64,000 nt of DNA from Paracoccus sp. R12_2 (GCF_017744015.1 NZ_JAGHRA010000002.1:1-64000); one strand, 5' to 3'; shown: positions 34,717-46,305, numbered from the stretch's first letter. The notes: generated from the letters alone by a model not told the origin. A program made the numbers and translations.

Positions 34717-35694
34717 ATGCGGGTCACGCTTGGCCGGCTGCGACCCGAGGACGCGCCCCAGATCGCGGGCGTTCTGAACGACTGGGACATGGCACGCTGG
34801 CTGACCGCGCTGCCCTGGCCCTATGGGCCGCCAGAGGCCGAGGCGTTCATCGATTCCACCGGTCCGGACGAACTGGCGATCCGGACGGGTGACAGGCTTG
34901 CGGGCGTGATCCGGCTGACCGAAAATCTGGGCTATTGGGTTGCACCGGGTTTTCAGGGGCGCGGCATCGCGCTGCGGGCGGCGGTTCTGGGACTGACGCG
35001 GTGGTTCGCCGCAGGTCACGACGGCATCGACGCGCGTCATCTGGTCGGCAATCACCGATCCGCGCGGCTTCTGGCGCGGCTGGGATTTCGCCAAACGGGT
35101 GAAGGCGAAAGCTGGTCGGTGCCCGAGGGGCGGATGATGCCGACGGTCACGCTGCACCTGAGCCGCGCAGATTTCGCCGCGCGGCACGGTATTTCACTGA
35201 CGACGGCGAGGTTGGTCATCGACGCTTTCCGTCCAGCCGATCTTGAACCCCTGCACCGCATAACCACGCGGCCTGACGTGGCCCGAATGCTGCTGAGGTT
35301 TCGCCCCGGCATGAGCCTGGATGAGATGACCACGATCTTTGACGATCAGGCATTGCTGCCGCCGATGCGTCTGACCGTGCGGCATCGGGACCGGGTTATC
35401 GGATCGATCGGGATCAGTGCGGGCGATCCGCCGCGGATCTTCTATTGGCTGGATCCGGCGCTAGCCGGGCAGGGGCTTGGACAGGAAATGGTCGGGGCGT
35501 TCCTGGACGAAATCCAGGATCGGTTCGATCCGCAGCAACTGCTGGCCGATGTGTTTCTGGACAACATGGCATCGCGGCGGTTGCTGAAGAATCTGGGCTT
35601 CCAACGGGTCGAGGACGGGATGCTGAAATCCTGCGGTCGTGACGAAGCGGCGCCTGCCGCGCTGTATCGCTGGGATTGGCGTTCGCGGCTTTAG
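34717..35694 (+). CDS. tandem GNAT acetyltransferase (two domains)
   Basis: A 325-residue protein made of two GCN5-related acetyltransferase domains. Domain 1 covers about 1-150, with an acetyl-CoA loop near VAPGFQGRGIALRAA and a closing SARLLARLGFRQTGEGE. Domain 2 covers about 160-320, with FYWLDPALAGQGLGQEM and SRRLLKNLGFQRVEDG. Both look like RimJ/RimL-type members (GNAT_3). The start ATG 34717 lies four bases after rnd; a longer frame begins inside rnd without support. Substrate is unknown. The 3' end overlaps the convergent PAS gene by four bases. Confidence 0.85.
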   Translation: MRVTLGRLRPEDAPQIAGVLNDWDMARWLTALPWPYGPPEAEAFIDSTGPDELAIRTGDRLAGVIRLTENLGYWVAPGFQGRGIALRAAVLGLTRWFAAGHDGIDARHLVGNHRSARLLARLGFRQTGEGESWSVPEGRMMPTVTLHLSRADFAARHGISLTTARLVIDAFRPADLEPLHRITTRPDVARMLLRFRPGMSLDEMTTIFDDQALLPPMRLTVRHRDRVIGSIGISAGDPPRIFYWLDPALAGQGLGQEMVGAFLDEIQDRFDPQQLLADVFLDNMASRRLLKNLGFQRVEDGMLKSCGRDEAAPAALYRWDWRSRL

Positions 35695-36509
35695 CTGCCG
35701 CTGCCCGGGATCACCTTGAACATCGCCCGCCGCTCTTCAGGGGTTCGGGGTGCCGAAGGCCGCAGCCCATCGGCCTCGGGCAGGCCGTCCTGCGCCCGTT
35801 CGGGATCGTCCTTGACCGTGCCGGAGGGATCAGGTCGTGCAGGCTTGGCCCGCCTTGCGCGACGGGCGAACGGTGCGCCATCCTCGCCAAAACCGGCAAC
35901 TGAAGGTGATGGTGCCAGGACCTTTCCACCCTCGATGATCGGGCTGATCTCTTCCGAAATCAGATCGAACCGGCGCGGTGCGACGCCGGTCTGACCCTCG
36001 GCGATCAGGCAACCCAGGGCGCGCGTGACGTCGCCCAGATCCGATCTCAGCGGCAGCAGCAACATCCGCGCCTGCAGTTCCGGGCGGGCATAATCCGCCT
36101 TGCCGTGCAGGCGCAGCTCGGCGATCTGGGGCGCCTTGAAGACGCTTTCCAGCACGTCCGACAGCCGTCCGCGGGATCCGGGGTTAAGGAACGCGCACAG
36201 CGGCATGCCGCGCACTTCCATGCCCATCAGGTCAATCAGGTGCCGCCCGGCAAGCCGGAAACGCGCCGCCCCGGGCGCGATGCGTTCCAGGATGAAGGCA
36301 TGATCCAGCGCACGATGAATGCCGCGCGGTTCGATATCGGATCGCGCGGGTATCGCGCGTCCACGCCGCAGCCCGTGCCAGTAATCGCGCATCTCGGCCA
36401 GAAGGCGTGCGGGCTGGGTTCGGTCAAAGTCCGACAGCCGCACAAGCTGCGCCGACGGCGGAAGGTCGCCCGTGCCTTGCTGTTCGTCCTTGCCTTTGCC
36501 GTCGGACAC
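35691..36509 (-). CDS. PAS-domain protein (PAS_5 type)
   Basis: A 272-residue cytoplasmic protein. Residues about 25-165 match the alphaproteobacterial PAS_5 form: RLLAEMRDYWHGLRRGRAIP, RSDIEPRGIHRALDHAFILE, ARFRLAGRHLIDLMGMEVRG. The rest is basic and low in complexity (FARRARRAKPARPD) and probably disordered. No kinase, cyclase or DNA-binding domain follows, so it may sense a ligand or act by protein contact, as the PAS_5 protein MopJ/PdeA-type adaptors do in cell-cycle control; this is a guess. It starts at GTG 36509 with GAGG upstream. Confidence 0.75.
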   Translation of the reverse strand: MSDGKGKDEQQGTGDLPPSAQLVRLSDFDRTQPARLLAEMRDYWHGLRRGRAIPARSDIEPRGIHRALDHAFILERIAPGAARFRLAGRHLIDLMGMEVRGMPLCAFLNPGSRGRLSDVLESVFKAPQIAELRLHGKADYARPELQARMLLLPLRSDLGDVTRALGCLIAEGQTGVAPRRFDLISEEISPIIEGGKVLAPSPSVAGFGEDGAPFARRARRAKPARPDPSGTVKDDPERAQDGLPEADGLRPSAPRTPEERRAMFKVIPGSGS

Positions 36510-36770
36510 GTCCGGAACCTCGTTACACCTGAATACCGGCCCGTTGCCATTTGCGCACGGGTGTATGACTGTGGGCAGGATACGCCGAAGCCCGCACCCC
36601 TGCCGAGTCGTTTCCTAACGAATGGTTAAGACAACCACGCGAAGGTCGAAATAGGCGCGATTGCCGATCGGGCCCGGCATGCTGCGCCCGGCGCCCTGGC
36701 CGGGGACTTGACCCTTCCCCATCGCTGGTCCATCCCGTTCGGCGATAGCCGTGCGAAAGGGAATACGCTG

Positions 36771-37403
36771 ATGGACCGCACCGGGTTGCTGATCATCCTG
36801 TCATCGCCTTCGGGTGCGGGAAAATCGACGCTTGCACGCCGGCTGATGGATTGGGATGGCGATCTGCGCTTTTCCGTGTCTGCCACGACCCGGCCTCCGC
36901 GTCCCGGCGAGATCGACGGACAGCATTATTATTTCACCACGCCCGACATGTTTCGCGACATGGTTGCCGACGGACAGATGCTGGAACATGCCGAGGTGTT
37001 CGGCAATCTTTACGGCAGCCCGCGCGGCCCGGTCGAGGCGGCGATGCGTCAGGGCCGCGACACTTTGTTCGATGTGGACTGGCAGGGCGGCCAGCAGATC
37101 CGCGCCTCGGCGCTTGGCGGGCATGTGGTGTCGATCTTCGTGCTGCCACCGTCCCTGCCAGAGCTGGAGCGACGCCTGCGCGCGCGCGGGCAGGACAGCG
37201 ATCAGGTTATCGCGGGCCGCATGCAGAAAAGCCGGTCCGAGATCAGCCATTGGGCAGAATACGATTACGTTCTGGTCAATGAAGATCTGGACGAGACCGA
37301 GGAACGGCTGCGTGCGATCCTGACCGCCGAAAGGCTGCGGCGTGACCGGCAGGCGGGTCTGGGCAGGTTCGTCAAGCGCCTGATGGAGGAGGAAAGCGCG
37401 TGA
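36771..37403 (+). CDS. gmk: guanylate kinase
   Basis: Enzyme of 210 residues that makes GDP from GMP and ATP. P-loop [11 protein letters not shown] (about residues 10-20), GMP-binding [16 protein letters not shown] and EVFGNLYGS, and [11 protein letters not shown] are clear. ATG 36771 follows AAAGGGAA; the in-frame ATG 36708 is not favoured. Its stop overlaps the next gene by GTGA. In most genomes gmk lies with rpoZ or yicC; here it heads a carbonic anhydrase and sensor-kinase chain. Confidence 0.95.
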   Translation: MDRTGLLIILSSPSGAGKSTLARRLMDWDGDLRFSVSATTRPPRPGEIDGQHYYFTTPDMFRDMVADGQMLEHAEVFGNLYGSPRGPVEAAMRQGRDTLFDVDWQGGQQIRASALGGHVVSIFVLPPSLPELERRLRARGQDSDQVIAGRMQKSRSEISHWAEYDYVLVNEDLDETEERLRAILTAERLRRDRQAGLGRFVKRLMEEESA

Positions 37404-37921
37404 TCTGGGAACTGGATGGCATCGCGCCGCAGATCGCGGACAGCGCCTGGGCCGCGCCCGACGCGCAACTGATCGGGCGCGTCGTGCTGGAAGACGAGGC
37501 GTCGGTCTGGTGGGGCTCGGTGCTGCGTGGCGACAACGAGGAAATCCGCCTCGGCCGTGGCAGCAACCTGCAGGATCTATGCGTCTGCCACACGGATATG
37601 GGTTATCCCCTGACCATTGGCGCGGACTGCACCATCGGGCATCGCGCGATGCTGCATGGCTGCACCATTGGCGACGGCGCGCTGATCGGCATGGGAGCGA
37701 CGATCCTGAACGGCGCCGTGATCGGCGCGGGTGCGCTGATCGGGGCGGGCGCGCTGGTCGCCGAGGGCAAAGAGATCCCGCCCGGCGCCTTGGTGATGGG
37801 CACGCCCGGCAAGATCGTGCGGATGCTGGACGACGCAGCGCGCGCGACCCTGTTGCAATCGGCGTCACGGTATCGCGCCAATGCCGCGCGGTTCCGCGCC
37901 GGGCTGCGGCGCGTGGAATGA
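37400..37921 (+). CDS. gamma-carbonic anhydrase family protein
   Basis: A 173-residue left-handed beta-helix protein. The zinc His ligands are visible in [26 protein letters not shown]; hexapeptide turns ([20 protein letters not shown]) follow. The family includes Cam, YrdA and PaaY-like thioesterases, and the closing PGKIVR is typical of YrdA. Activity as a carbonic anhydrase is unproven for many members. It starts at GTG 37400 and overlaps gmk before it and the kinase gene after it by four bases each. Confidence 0.9.
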   Translation: MIWELDGIAPQIADSAWAAPDAQLIGRVVLEDEASVWWGSVLRGDNEEIRLGRGSNLQDLCVCHTDMGYPLTIGADCTIGHRAMLHGCTIGDGALIGMGATILNGAVIGAGALIGAGALVAEGKEIPPGALVMGTPGKIVRMLDDAARATLLQSASRYRANAARFRAGLRRVE

Positions 37922-39027
37922 GCCGCGCGACACAGCGCAATGCGGACGCCTTTCTCAGCGGCGTTCCGGTGCCGATGCTGGCCGTCGATGGGCGCGCCCG
38001 AACGATTGCGGCCAACGCCGCCGCCACGTCGCTGTTCGGCCCCGATCTGCTGGATCGCCCCTTCGTCACGGTCCTGCGCCATCCCGCCGTGGTCGAGGCC
38101 GTGGACTGGGTGTTGCAGCCCGACAGGCACCCTGCGCCGCCGCCCGATCCAGCCTTGCCGACCCCGCCTGAAGGCGTCGTCAGCCTGCGTGCCCAGGTCA
38201 TCGCGGATGGCCGCGACATCGCCGCCGAGATAACGGTTGCCCCGCTGCCCGCCGCGCTGGGTCGTGGTGCAACGGTTGCGATCATCGACCAGTCTGTGGC
38301 CGACGAGGCGGAACAGATGCGTCGCGATTTCGTCGCGAATGTCAGCCACGAACTGAAGACGCCTTTGACCGCGATGATCGGCTTCATCGAAACATTGCGC
38401 GGTCCGGCGCGCGGCGATCCGAAGGCCCGCGACCGTTTCCTGGACATCATGGAGCGTGAGGCCAACCGCATGAACCGGCTGGTCGCCGATCTGCTGTCAC
38501 TCAGCCGCGTGCAGGCCGAGGAGCGCCGCCGGCCTTCCTCTGAAGTCGATCTGCCGATGATGCTGCGCGGGGTTCTGGCCACGATGGCGCAGGCGGCCGA
38601 AGCAGCGGGGGTCGAGGTCGAAACCGATGGGCTGGAAGGCAGCCGTCTGCTGCCGGGCGACCCCGATCAGCTTGTGCAAGTATTCCAGAACCTGATCGAG
38701 AATGCCTTGAAATACGGCGCAAGCGGCGGTCATCTGGGCGTGCGGCTGCGCCGGATCGAGTATGAGCCGCTGATGCGAGGCCCGGCGCTGGCCGTGGATA
38801 TATCCGATCGGGGCGAGGGCATCGAGGAACGCCATCTGCCGCGACTGACCGAACGCTTCTATCGCGTCGATACGCATCGCTCGCGTGCCCAGGGCGGAAC
38901 CGGTCTTGGGTTGGCGATCGTCAAGCATATCGTCAATCGCCACCGCGGCCGCCTGAAGATCGAAAGCCGCAAGGCTGGGGGCAGCCGCTTTACGGTCATC
39001 CTGCCCGAGAAGCTGACCCGAGCCTAG
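37918..39027 (+). CDS. PhoR-like sensor histidine kinase without membrane segments
   Basis: Kinase of 369 residues. Residues about 8-125 form a PAS domain ([19 protein letters not shown]), then HisKA with phospho-His144 in [15 protein letters not shown], and an HATPase domain with N box [15 protein letters not shown]1 [11 protein letters not shown] and G2 [13 protein letters not shown]. The output half is close to PhoR. The N-terminal membrane anchor of PhoR is absent, so it should be cytosolic. Neither a response regulator nor pst/phoU genes adjoin. It starts by ATGA overlap with the carbonic anhydrase gene; a longer frame runs inside that gene and is not real. Confidence 0.88.
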   Translation: MSRATQRNADAFLSGVPVPMLAVDGRARTIAANAAATSLFGPDLLDRPFVTVLRHPAVVEAVDWVLQPDRHPAPPPDPALPTPPEGVVSLRAQVIADGRDIAAEITVAPLPAALGRGATVAIIDQSVADEAEQMRRDFVANVSHELKTPLTAMIGFIETLRGPARGDPKARDRFLDIMEREANRMNRLVADLLSLSRVQAEERRRPSSEVDLPMMLRGVLATMAQAAEAAGVEVETDGLEGSRLLPGDPDQLVQVFQNLIENALKYGASGGHLGVRLRRIEYEPLMRGPALAVDISDRGEGIEERHLPRLTERFYRVDTHRSRAQGGTGLGLAIVKHIVNRHRGRLKIESRKAGGSRFTVILPEKLTRA

Positions 39028-39122
39028 AACGGAAACGGTCGGCAAGGGCCGGGCGGGCAACCCCTCGCCCTCGCGGACGCCATCGCCTATAACCATTGCG
39101 AACCGTCAAGAAGGGAATTCCG

Positions 39123-39878
39123 ATGTCGCTATCTTCGCAACCCGATCCCGCCAAGCTTGCGGCTGCGCGCGCCGCCGTGGCGTTGGTCGAGGATGGCATG
39201 AAGCTGGGCCTGGGCACCGGCTCGACCGCCAGCGTGATGGTGCGCGAACTGGCCGCCCGTGCCGCGGCCGAGGGGCTGAAGCTGCGCTGCGCCGCGACGT
39301 CTCAGGCGACCGCAGACCTGGCCGAAAGCCTTGGTTTGAAGGTCGAGCCGCTGGACCAGATCGGCTGGCTGGATCTGACCATCGACGGCGCGGATGAGGT
39401 TGATCCCGACCTGCATCTGATCAAGGGCGGCGGTGGCGCGCATCTGCGCGAAAAGATCGTCGCGGCCGCAAGCGACCGGATGGTGGTGATCGCCGATCCG
39501 GGCAAGGTCGTCGACCGGCTTGGCGCCTTTCCGCTGCCGGTCGAGGTGCTGCAATTCGGGTTCGAAACCACCCGAACCCTGATCCGGCGGGCGTTGCAGA
39601 CGCTGGATCTGGGCGGGCATGACGTGATGCAGCGGCTGAAGGGCAGCGATCCCTGGGTGACGGACGAAGGCAACGTTATCCTGGATCTGCATCTGGCGGC
39701 GATCCCCGACGTGGTAGGGCTGGCCCGCGCGTTATCGGCAATTCCGGGCGTCGTGGAACACGGGCTGTTCCTGAGCATGTGCGATCTGGCGATCATCGGC
39801 AAGTCGGACGGAACGGTCGTCGAACTGGATGGCGACGAGGGAATTGACGCCGATCTTCTGGCCGGCGAGGGAGACTGA
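39123..39878 (+). CDS. rpiA: ribose-5-phosphate isomerase A
   Basis: Pentose-phosphate enzyme of 251 residues that interconverts ribose 5-phosphate and ribulose 5-phosphate. Phosphate loop GLGTGSTAS, catalytic Asp and Glu in TIDGADEVD, Lys in IKGGGGAHLREK and VADPGK-like VIADPGKVVDRLG are all present. ATG 39123 has AAGGGAA upstream; ATG 39096 is an unlikely alternative. It is followed six bases later by gor. Confidence 0.95.
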   Translation: MSLSSQPDPAKLAAARAAVALVEDGMKLGLGTGSTASVMVRELAARAAAEGLKLRCAATSQATADLAESLGLKVEPLDQIGWLDLTIDGADEVDPDLHLIKGGGGAHLREKIVAAASDRMVVIADPGKVVDRLGAFPLPVEVLQFGFETTRTLIRRALQTLDLGGHDVMQRLKGSDPWVTDEGNVILDLHLAAIPDVVGLARALSAIPGVVEHGLFLSMCDLAIIGKSDGTVVELDGDEGIDADLLAGEGD

Positions 39879-39883
39879 GAACC

Positions 39884-41263
39884 GTGACATTCGATTTTGA
39901 TCTTTTCGTCATCGGCGGCGGTTCGGGCGGGGTGCGTGCGGCGCGCATTGCAGCGGGCGAATACGGCGCGCGGGTCGGTCTGGCCGAGGAAAGCCGGATG
40001 GGCGGCACCTGCGTCATTCGCGGCTGCGTGCCCAAGAAGCTGATGATCTTTGCCAGCCAGGCAACACAGATGGCCGAGGAGATGCGAGGCTATGGCTGGT
40101 CGGCGGCCGAAAGCGGGCATCTTGATTGGCATCTGTTTCGCGAAAAACTGGACGAGGAACTGAACCGGCTTGAACGCGCCTACGGGGCGAACGCGGAAAA
40201 GGCCGGGGTCGAGATCTTTCATCAACGTGCAAGGCTTGTCGATCATCACAGCGTCGAACTGGCCGACGGAACCCGCAAGACGGCAAAGCACATCCTGATC
40301 GCCGTTGGTGGCCGACCCTCGAAGATCGGTATCCCCGGAGAAGAGCTGGGCCTGATCTCGGACGACCTGTTTCTTCTGGATGAGTTGCCGCGTCGCGCAT
40401 TGCTGATCGGCGGCGGCTTCATCGCCTGCGAGTTCGCGACCATCCTGAACGGGCTGGGCGTCGATACCGCGCAGGCCTATCGTGGCGATGCGGTGCTGCG
40501 CGGGTTTGACCGCGAGGCGCGGGAAATGGCGACGCTGCAATTGCAGTCGATCGGTGTCGATCTGCGCCTCGGGGTGTCGCCGACCCGACTGGAACGCGAC
40601 GCAGGCCGCATCATGGCGCATTTCGACGATGGCAACGCGGACCATTTCGATGCGGTGTTCTTCGCGACCGGTCGTGATCCCTATACCGGCGATCTGGGGC
40701 TTGAGAATACCGGGGTCCGGCTGCGCGACAGCGGCGCGATCGAGGTGGACGAATGGTCGCAGAGCTCGGTCCCGTCGATCTTCGCGGTCGGCGACGTGAC
40801 CGACCGGGTGAACCTGACGCCGGTCGCGATCCGCGAGGGCCACGCATTCGCCGACACGGTGTTCGGGGCCAAGGCGCGCAAGGTCAGCCATGAGCCGGTG
40901 GCCAGCGCGGTCTATCTGCGCCCATGCGAATTGGGCGCCATCGGGCTGACCGAAGAACAGGCCCGGCAGCGCGGGCCGGTGGATGTGTATTCGGCCGTCT
41001 TCAGGCCGATGCGGTCGATGTTCGCGGGATCGGATGCGCGGACCATGATGAAGCTGCTGGTCGATCCTGAAAGCGACAAGGTGCTGGGCTGCCAGATCTT
41101 TGGCCCCGAGGCCGGCGAGATGATCCAGCTGGTCGGGATTCCGATCACGATGGGCTGCACCAAGGCCGATTTCGATGCGACCATGGCCGTTCATCCGACC
41201 GCAGCGGAAGAATTGGTGACAATGCGCCATCCCGCGCGTCGCTACCCTGCGGACGACAGCTAG
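39884..41263 (+). CDS. gor: glutathione-disulfide reductase
   Basis: FAD enzyme of 459 residues that reduces GSSG with NADPH in the cytosol. FAD loop IGGGSGGVRAARIAA, redox pair Cys43/Cys48 in GGTCVIRGCVPKK, NAD(P) loop LIGGGFIACEFA and the catalytic His/Glu in VHPTAAEELVT are clear. The NADPH-binding Arg is partly replaced (QAYRGDAVLRGFD, as in plant and cyanobacterial forms). It starts at GTG 39884, six bases after rpiA, so the two are probably cotranscribed and linked through NADPH supply. Confidence 0.92.
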   Translation: MTFDFDLFVIGGGSGGVRAARIAAGEYGARVGLAEESRMGGTCVIRGCVPKKLMIFASQATQMAEEMRGYGWSAAESGHLDWHLFREKLDEELNRLERAYGANAEKAGVEIFHQRARLVDHHSVELADGTRKTAKHILIAVGGRPSKIGIPGEELGLISDDLFLLDELPRRALLIGGGFIACEFATILNGLGVDTAQAYRGDAVLRGFDREAREMATLQLQSIGVDLRLGVSPTRLERDAGRIMAHFDDGNADHFDAVFFATGRDPYTGDLGLENTGVRLRDSGAIEVDEWSQSSVPSIFAVGDVTDRVNLTPVAIREGHAFADTVFGAKARKVSHEPVASAVYLRPCELGAIGLTEEQARQRGPVDVYSAVFRPMRSMFAGSDARTMMKLLVDPESDKVLGCQIFGPEAGEMIQLVGIPITMGCTKADFDATMAVHPTAAEELVTMRHPARRYPADDS

Positions 41264-41379
41264 GCGCGGCCGTCCGCCGCACGGAATCCGGTGGGAAACG
41301 AGGGCGATCAGGGTTGCACATTCGTGCGCTGGACCCCAGTTTCCTTGGCACGAAATATCAGGGAAGGAAGGTCGAGCAT

Positions 41380-42627
41380 ATGGCAAATCAGGGCCCTTGG
41401 GGCGGTGGCGGCAATGGTGGTGGGGACGATGACGACGATCGCGGCAAGCGTCCGTCGAACCGCCCCTGGGGCGACCAGCAGCCCCCGCGCGGCGGCCCGC
41501 GCCGGCCCGGTCAGGGTGGTGAGCAGATGCCCGAGATCGAGGAATTGATGAAGAAGGGCCAGGAACGCCTGCGCGTTCTGATGGGCGGTCGGGGCGGCGG
41601 CAATAACGGTGGCGGCGGGGGCGGCAAGCGCCCCTCGGGTCCCGGCTTCGGCCTGAACCGTTCCACACTTGCCATCGCCGGCCTTGTCGCCGTCGCGGTG
41701 TGGGGCTTTTCCAGCTTCTATCGCGTCCAGACCAACGAAAAGAGCGTCGAGTTCCTGTTCGGTCGTGCGGTTGCCGTCGGGACCGAAGGTCTGAACTTTG
41801 CCCCTTGGCCTTTCGTGACCGCCGAGGTCGTGCCGGTGACGAACGAACGCGTGACCGAGATCGGCACGGGCCGGTCCGGCCCGATGGACAGTGGCCTGAT
41901 GCTGACCCGCGATCAGAATATCGTGGACATGGAATATCAGGTCGTCTGGAACATCTCGGACCCCGAGAAATACCTGTTCAACCTTGCCGACCCTTCGGAC
42001 ACGATCCGGGCGGTTGCCGAATCCGCGATGCGCGACATCATCGCGCGGTCCGAACTGGCACCGATCCTGAACCGCGATCGGGGCGCCATCGCCAGCGATC
42101 TTCGCGATGCCGTGCAGCGCACGCTGGACGCCTATCAATCCGGGATCAACGTGGTGCGTGTGAACCTTGATCGCGCGGATCCGCCAAGCGAGGTGATCGA
42201 CGCCTTCCGCGAGGTGCAGGCCGCGCAGCAGGAACGAGACCGGCTTGAGAAAGAGGCCGATGCCTATGCCAACCGCGTCCTTGCGCAGGCACGCGGCGAC
42301 GCCGCCGCGACCCTGGAACAGGCCGAGGGGTATCGTGCCGAGGCCGTCAACAACGCGCAGGGTGAGGCATCGCGCTTCAACTCGATCTACGAGGAATATG
42401 TGAAGGCCCCCGAGGTGACGCGCAGACGGATGTATCTTGAGACGATGGAAAAGGTTCTGGGCGACGTGGACAAGGTCATTCTTGACGATGGCACGACCGA
42501 GGGCGGTTCCGGGGTGGTGCCCTATCTGCCGCTTGATCAGTTGCGCCGGTCGCAAGGCTCTGGCGGTGACAGCGGCAACGCGGACAACACCAATCGCAAT
42601 TCGATGACGACCGGAGGGACGAACTGA
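41380..42627 (+). CDS. hflK: FtsH protease modulator HflK
   Basis: Membrane protein of 415 residues, partner of HflC in the ring that surrounds FtsH. A Gly/Asp-rich cytoplasmic tail (about 1-85, with GGGGNGGGDDDDDRG) precedes one membrane helix (STLAIAGLVAVAVWGF), and a periplasmic SPFH/band 7 domain follows with the coiled coil AQQERDRLEKEADAYANRVL. The start ATG 41380 has AAGGAAGG upstream; an upstream ATG 41314 is not supported. It joins hflC by a shared base (TGATG). Confidence 0.93.
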   Translation: MANQGPWGGGGNGGGDDDDDRGKRPSNRPWGDQQPPRGGPRRPGQGGEQMPEIEELMKKGQERLRVLMGGRGGGNNGGGGGGKRPSGPGFGLNRSTLAIAGLVAVAVWGFSSFYRVQTNEKSVEFLFGRAVAVGTEGLNFAPWPFVTAEVVPVTNERVTEIGTGRSGPMDSGLMLTRDQNIVDMEYQVVWNISDPEKYLFNLADPSDTIRAVAESAMRDIIARSELAPILNRDRGAIASDLRDAVQRTLDAYQSGINVVRVNLDRADPPSEVIDAFREVQAAQQERDRLEKEADAYANRVLAQARGDAAATLEQAEGYRAEAVNNAQGEASRFNSIYEEYVKAPEVTRRRMYLETMEKVLGDVDKVILDDGTTEGGSGVVPYLPLDQLRRSQGSGGDSGNADNTNRNSMTTGGTN

Positions 42628-43901
42628 TGGCACGCGCTTTGAAGTTTTCAGCCCTCGCCATTCCCGCGCTGGTCGTGGTGGGCGTCGTCGGCATCGCCTC
42701 GGTCTTCATCGTGGACGAACGCGAAAAGGCGCTGGTCCTGCGTCTGGGCCGGGTCGTTGATGTGCAGGAACAGCCGGGCCTTGGCGTGAAGGTGCCGTTT
42801 CTGGACAATGTCGTGAAGTATGACGGTCGTATTCTGGGCCTGCCGACATCGCCCCTGGAAGTCACGCCGCTGGATGACCGCCGCCTTGTGGTCGATGCCT
42901 TCGCGCGCTGGCGGATCACCGATCCGGTGCGCTTCCGTCAGGCGGTCGGCACCGGTGGCATCCAGGCCGCCCAGGGCCGGTTGGAGCCGATCGTGAACGC
43001 GGCCATCCGCGAAGTGCTGGGTTCGGTTCCATCCACGAATGTGCTGTCCGATGACCGGACCACATTGATGAACCAGATCCGCGATGAGGCGCGGAACAAT
43101 TCGTCCGGGCTGGGGGTCGAGATCATCGACGTTCGCCTGACCCGGACGGATCTGCCCGAGCAGAACCTGAACGCAACCTATGCAAGGATGCGCGCCGAAC
43201 GTCAGCGCGAGGCCGCAGACGAGATCGCCCGCGGTGGCGAGGCCGCACAGCGCGTCCGCGCCGCTGCCGACCGGACCGTGGTCGAACTGACATCCGAAGC
43301 TCAGAAGCGGGCCGAGATCGTCCGCGGTGAGGCCGACGCCGAACGCAACGCGATCTATGCCGACGCATTCGGTCGCGACCCCGAGTTCTTCGCCTTTACC
43401 CGGTCGATGACCTCGTATGAACGCGCGCTGAAAGGCGAAAACAGCAGTATGGTGATGCAGCCAGACGGCGAATTCTTCACCTATCTGCGCGATGCGGGTT
43501 CTGAACGCGCCGAACCGGCACCGACCCCGGTTCCGCCGGGATCGTCGGCCAGAAGCAACGCCGGATCGTCCGCTGCCGCAGGCGATTCCGACGAGGAGTT
43601 GGTGACCCCGAAGGTGACCGACCGCGAGGGCAATCAGCTGGGGGAATCGGCAGGGGTCAAGCTGACACCCGTGCCTGAAAGCCTTGCCACACCGCCGGAA
43701 CAGCCCTCCAGCGTCGTGCCGCCCGCCACCGACAGCGGCGCGCAGCAGGAACCGGCCGATGAAGGTCAGAATGACGCAGCCGAGGATGCAACGGGGCAGG
43801 GCGCCCCCGCGGCCGACGCGGCAGATCCGGAGAGTTCGGCCGACTCCGCGACCGAGGACCCCGCGACCGAAGAGGACGCGCCGGCGCCTGCCACGAACTG
43901 A
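42627..43901 (+). CDS. hflC: FtsH protease modulator HflC with long acidic C-terminal tail
   Basis: Membrane protein of 424 residues. One N-terminal helix (LAIPALVVVGVVGIASVFIV), then the SPFH domain (FIVDEREKALVLRLGRV) and coiled coil (RAERQREAADEIARGG), ending near residue 290 at GEFFTYLRDAG. About 134 more residues follow that are rich in Ala, Pro, Glu, Asp and Thr and look disordered; E. coli HflC has no such part. The tail would lie in the periplasm inside or above the HflKC cage. Start overlaps the hflK stop. A strong terminator follows the stop at once. Confidence 0.92.
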   Translation: MARALKFSALAIPALVVVGVVGIASVFIVDEREKALVLRLGRVVDVQEQPGLGVKVPFLDNVVKYDGRILGLPTSPLEVTPLDDRRLVVDAFARWRITDPVRFRQAVGTGGIQAAQGRLEPIVNAAIREVLGSVPSTNVLSDDRTTLMNQIRDEARNNSSGLGVEIIDVRLTRTDLPEQNLNATYARMRAERQREAADEIARGGEAAQRVRAAADRTVVELTSEAQKRAEIVRGEADAERNAIYADAFGRDPEFFAFTRSMTSYERALKGENSSMVMQPDGEFFTYLRDAGSERAEPAPTPVPPGSSARSNAGSSAAAGDSDEELVTPKVTDREGNQLGESAGVKLTPVPESLATPPEQPSSVVPPATDSGAQQEPADEGQNDAAEDATGQGAPAADAADPESSADSATEDPATEEDAPAPATN

Positions 43902-43907
43902 GATGCG

Positions 43908-43938
43908 GGGGCGGCTGCATGGCCGCCCCTTTTCTTTT
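43908..43938 (+). terminator. intrinsic terminator after hflC
   Basis: GGGGCGGC / GCCGCCCC with a 6-base loop begins 6 bases after the hflC stop and is followed by TTTTCTTTTC. Confidence 0.88.
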
Positions 43939-44195
43939 CGGCCAAGCCGCTTCAGCCGGATGCCTGCAATGTGCGGATCGGTGGGTTTCGAGGACCGTCC
44001 CTTGTGCGATGCGACAGCCAGCACATGTCGCCGGCATTTGACGCGCGGAATGGATGCTGCAACAAAAGTCACGATCAGTTCACTGTCCGAGAGCGTGGTT
44101 TATTTGCAACGCGCCACCAAATCCCTTTCATATCAAACCCGTTCGCAGGGCAACCGATGCGCTGCGACGAAATCCGAAAGATGAGGACATCCAGC
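43939..44195. other. gene-free region upstream of the Deg protease
   Basis: About 260 bases of lower GC than the genes around, as expected for a promoter. An open frame runs into the protease gene from 43971 but has no signal or domain sequence. A stress sigma factor promoter would be expected here; I cannot name one with confidence. Confidence 0.45.
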
Positions 44196-46183
<1,988 letters not shown>

Positions 46184-46305
46184 TTCGACGAAAGTTGCTG
46201 GCTTTCAACCGGATGCGGGCGGGAATGGATGCGTTCCCCGCCTCTGGCTCCACGCACGGAAACCCACGAAGGTTATTCGCCGATTTCGATCGCGGTCGTA
46301 AAGAT

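Noticed and set aside
36801..38582. Long minus-strand open frame opposite gmk, carbonic anhydrase and the kinase
   Set aside because: Ser/Arg-rich mirror frame; the plus-strand genes have clear catalytic motifs and start overlaps.
37918..39027. Naming the kinase phoR
   Set aside because: The catalytic half fits, but there is no membrane anchor and no phoB or pst genes adjoin, so the symbol would claim too much.
39302..41668. 788-codon minus-strand frame opposite rpiA, gor and hflK
   Set aside because: No domain and biased composition; it is a by-product of GC skew at codon third positions in the real genes.
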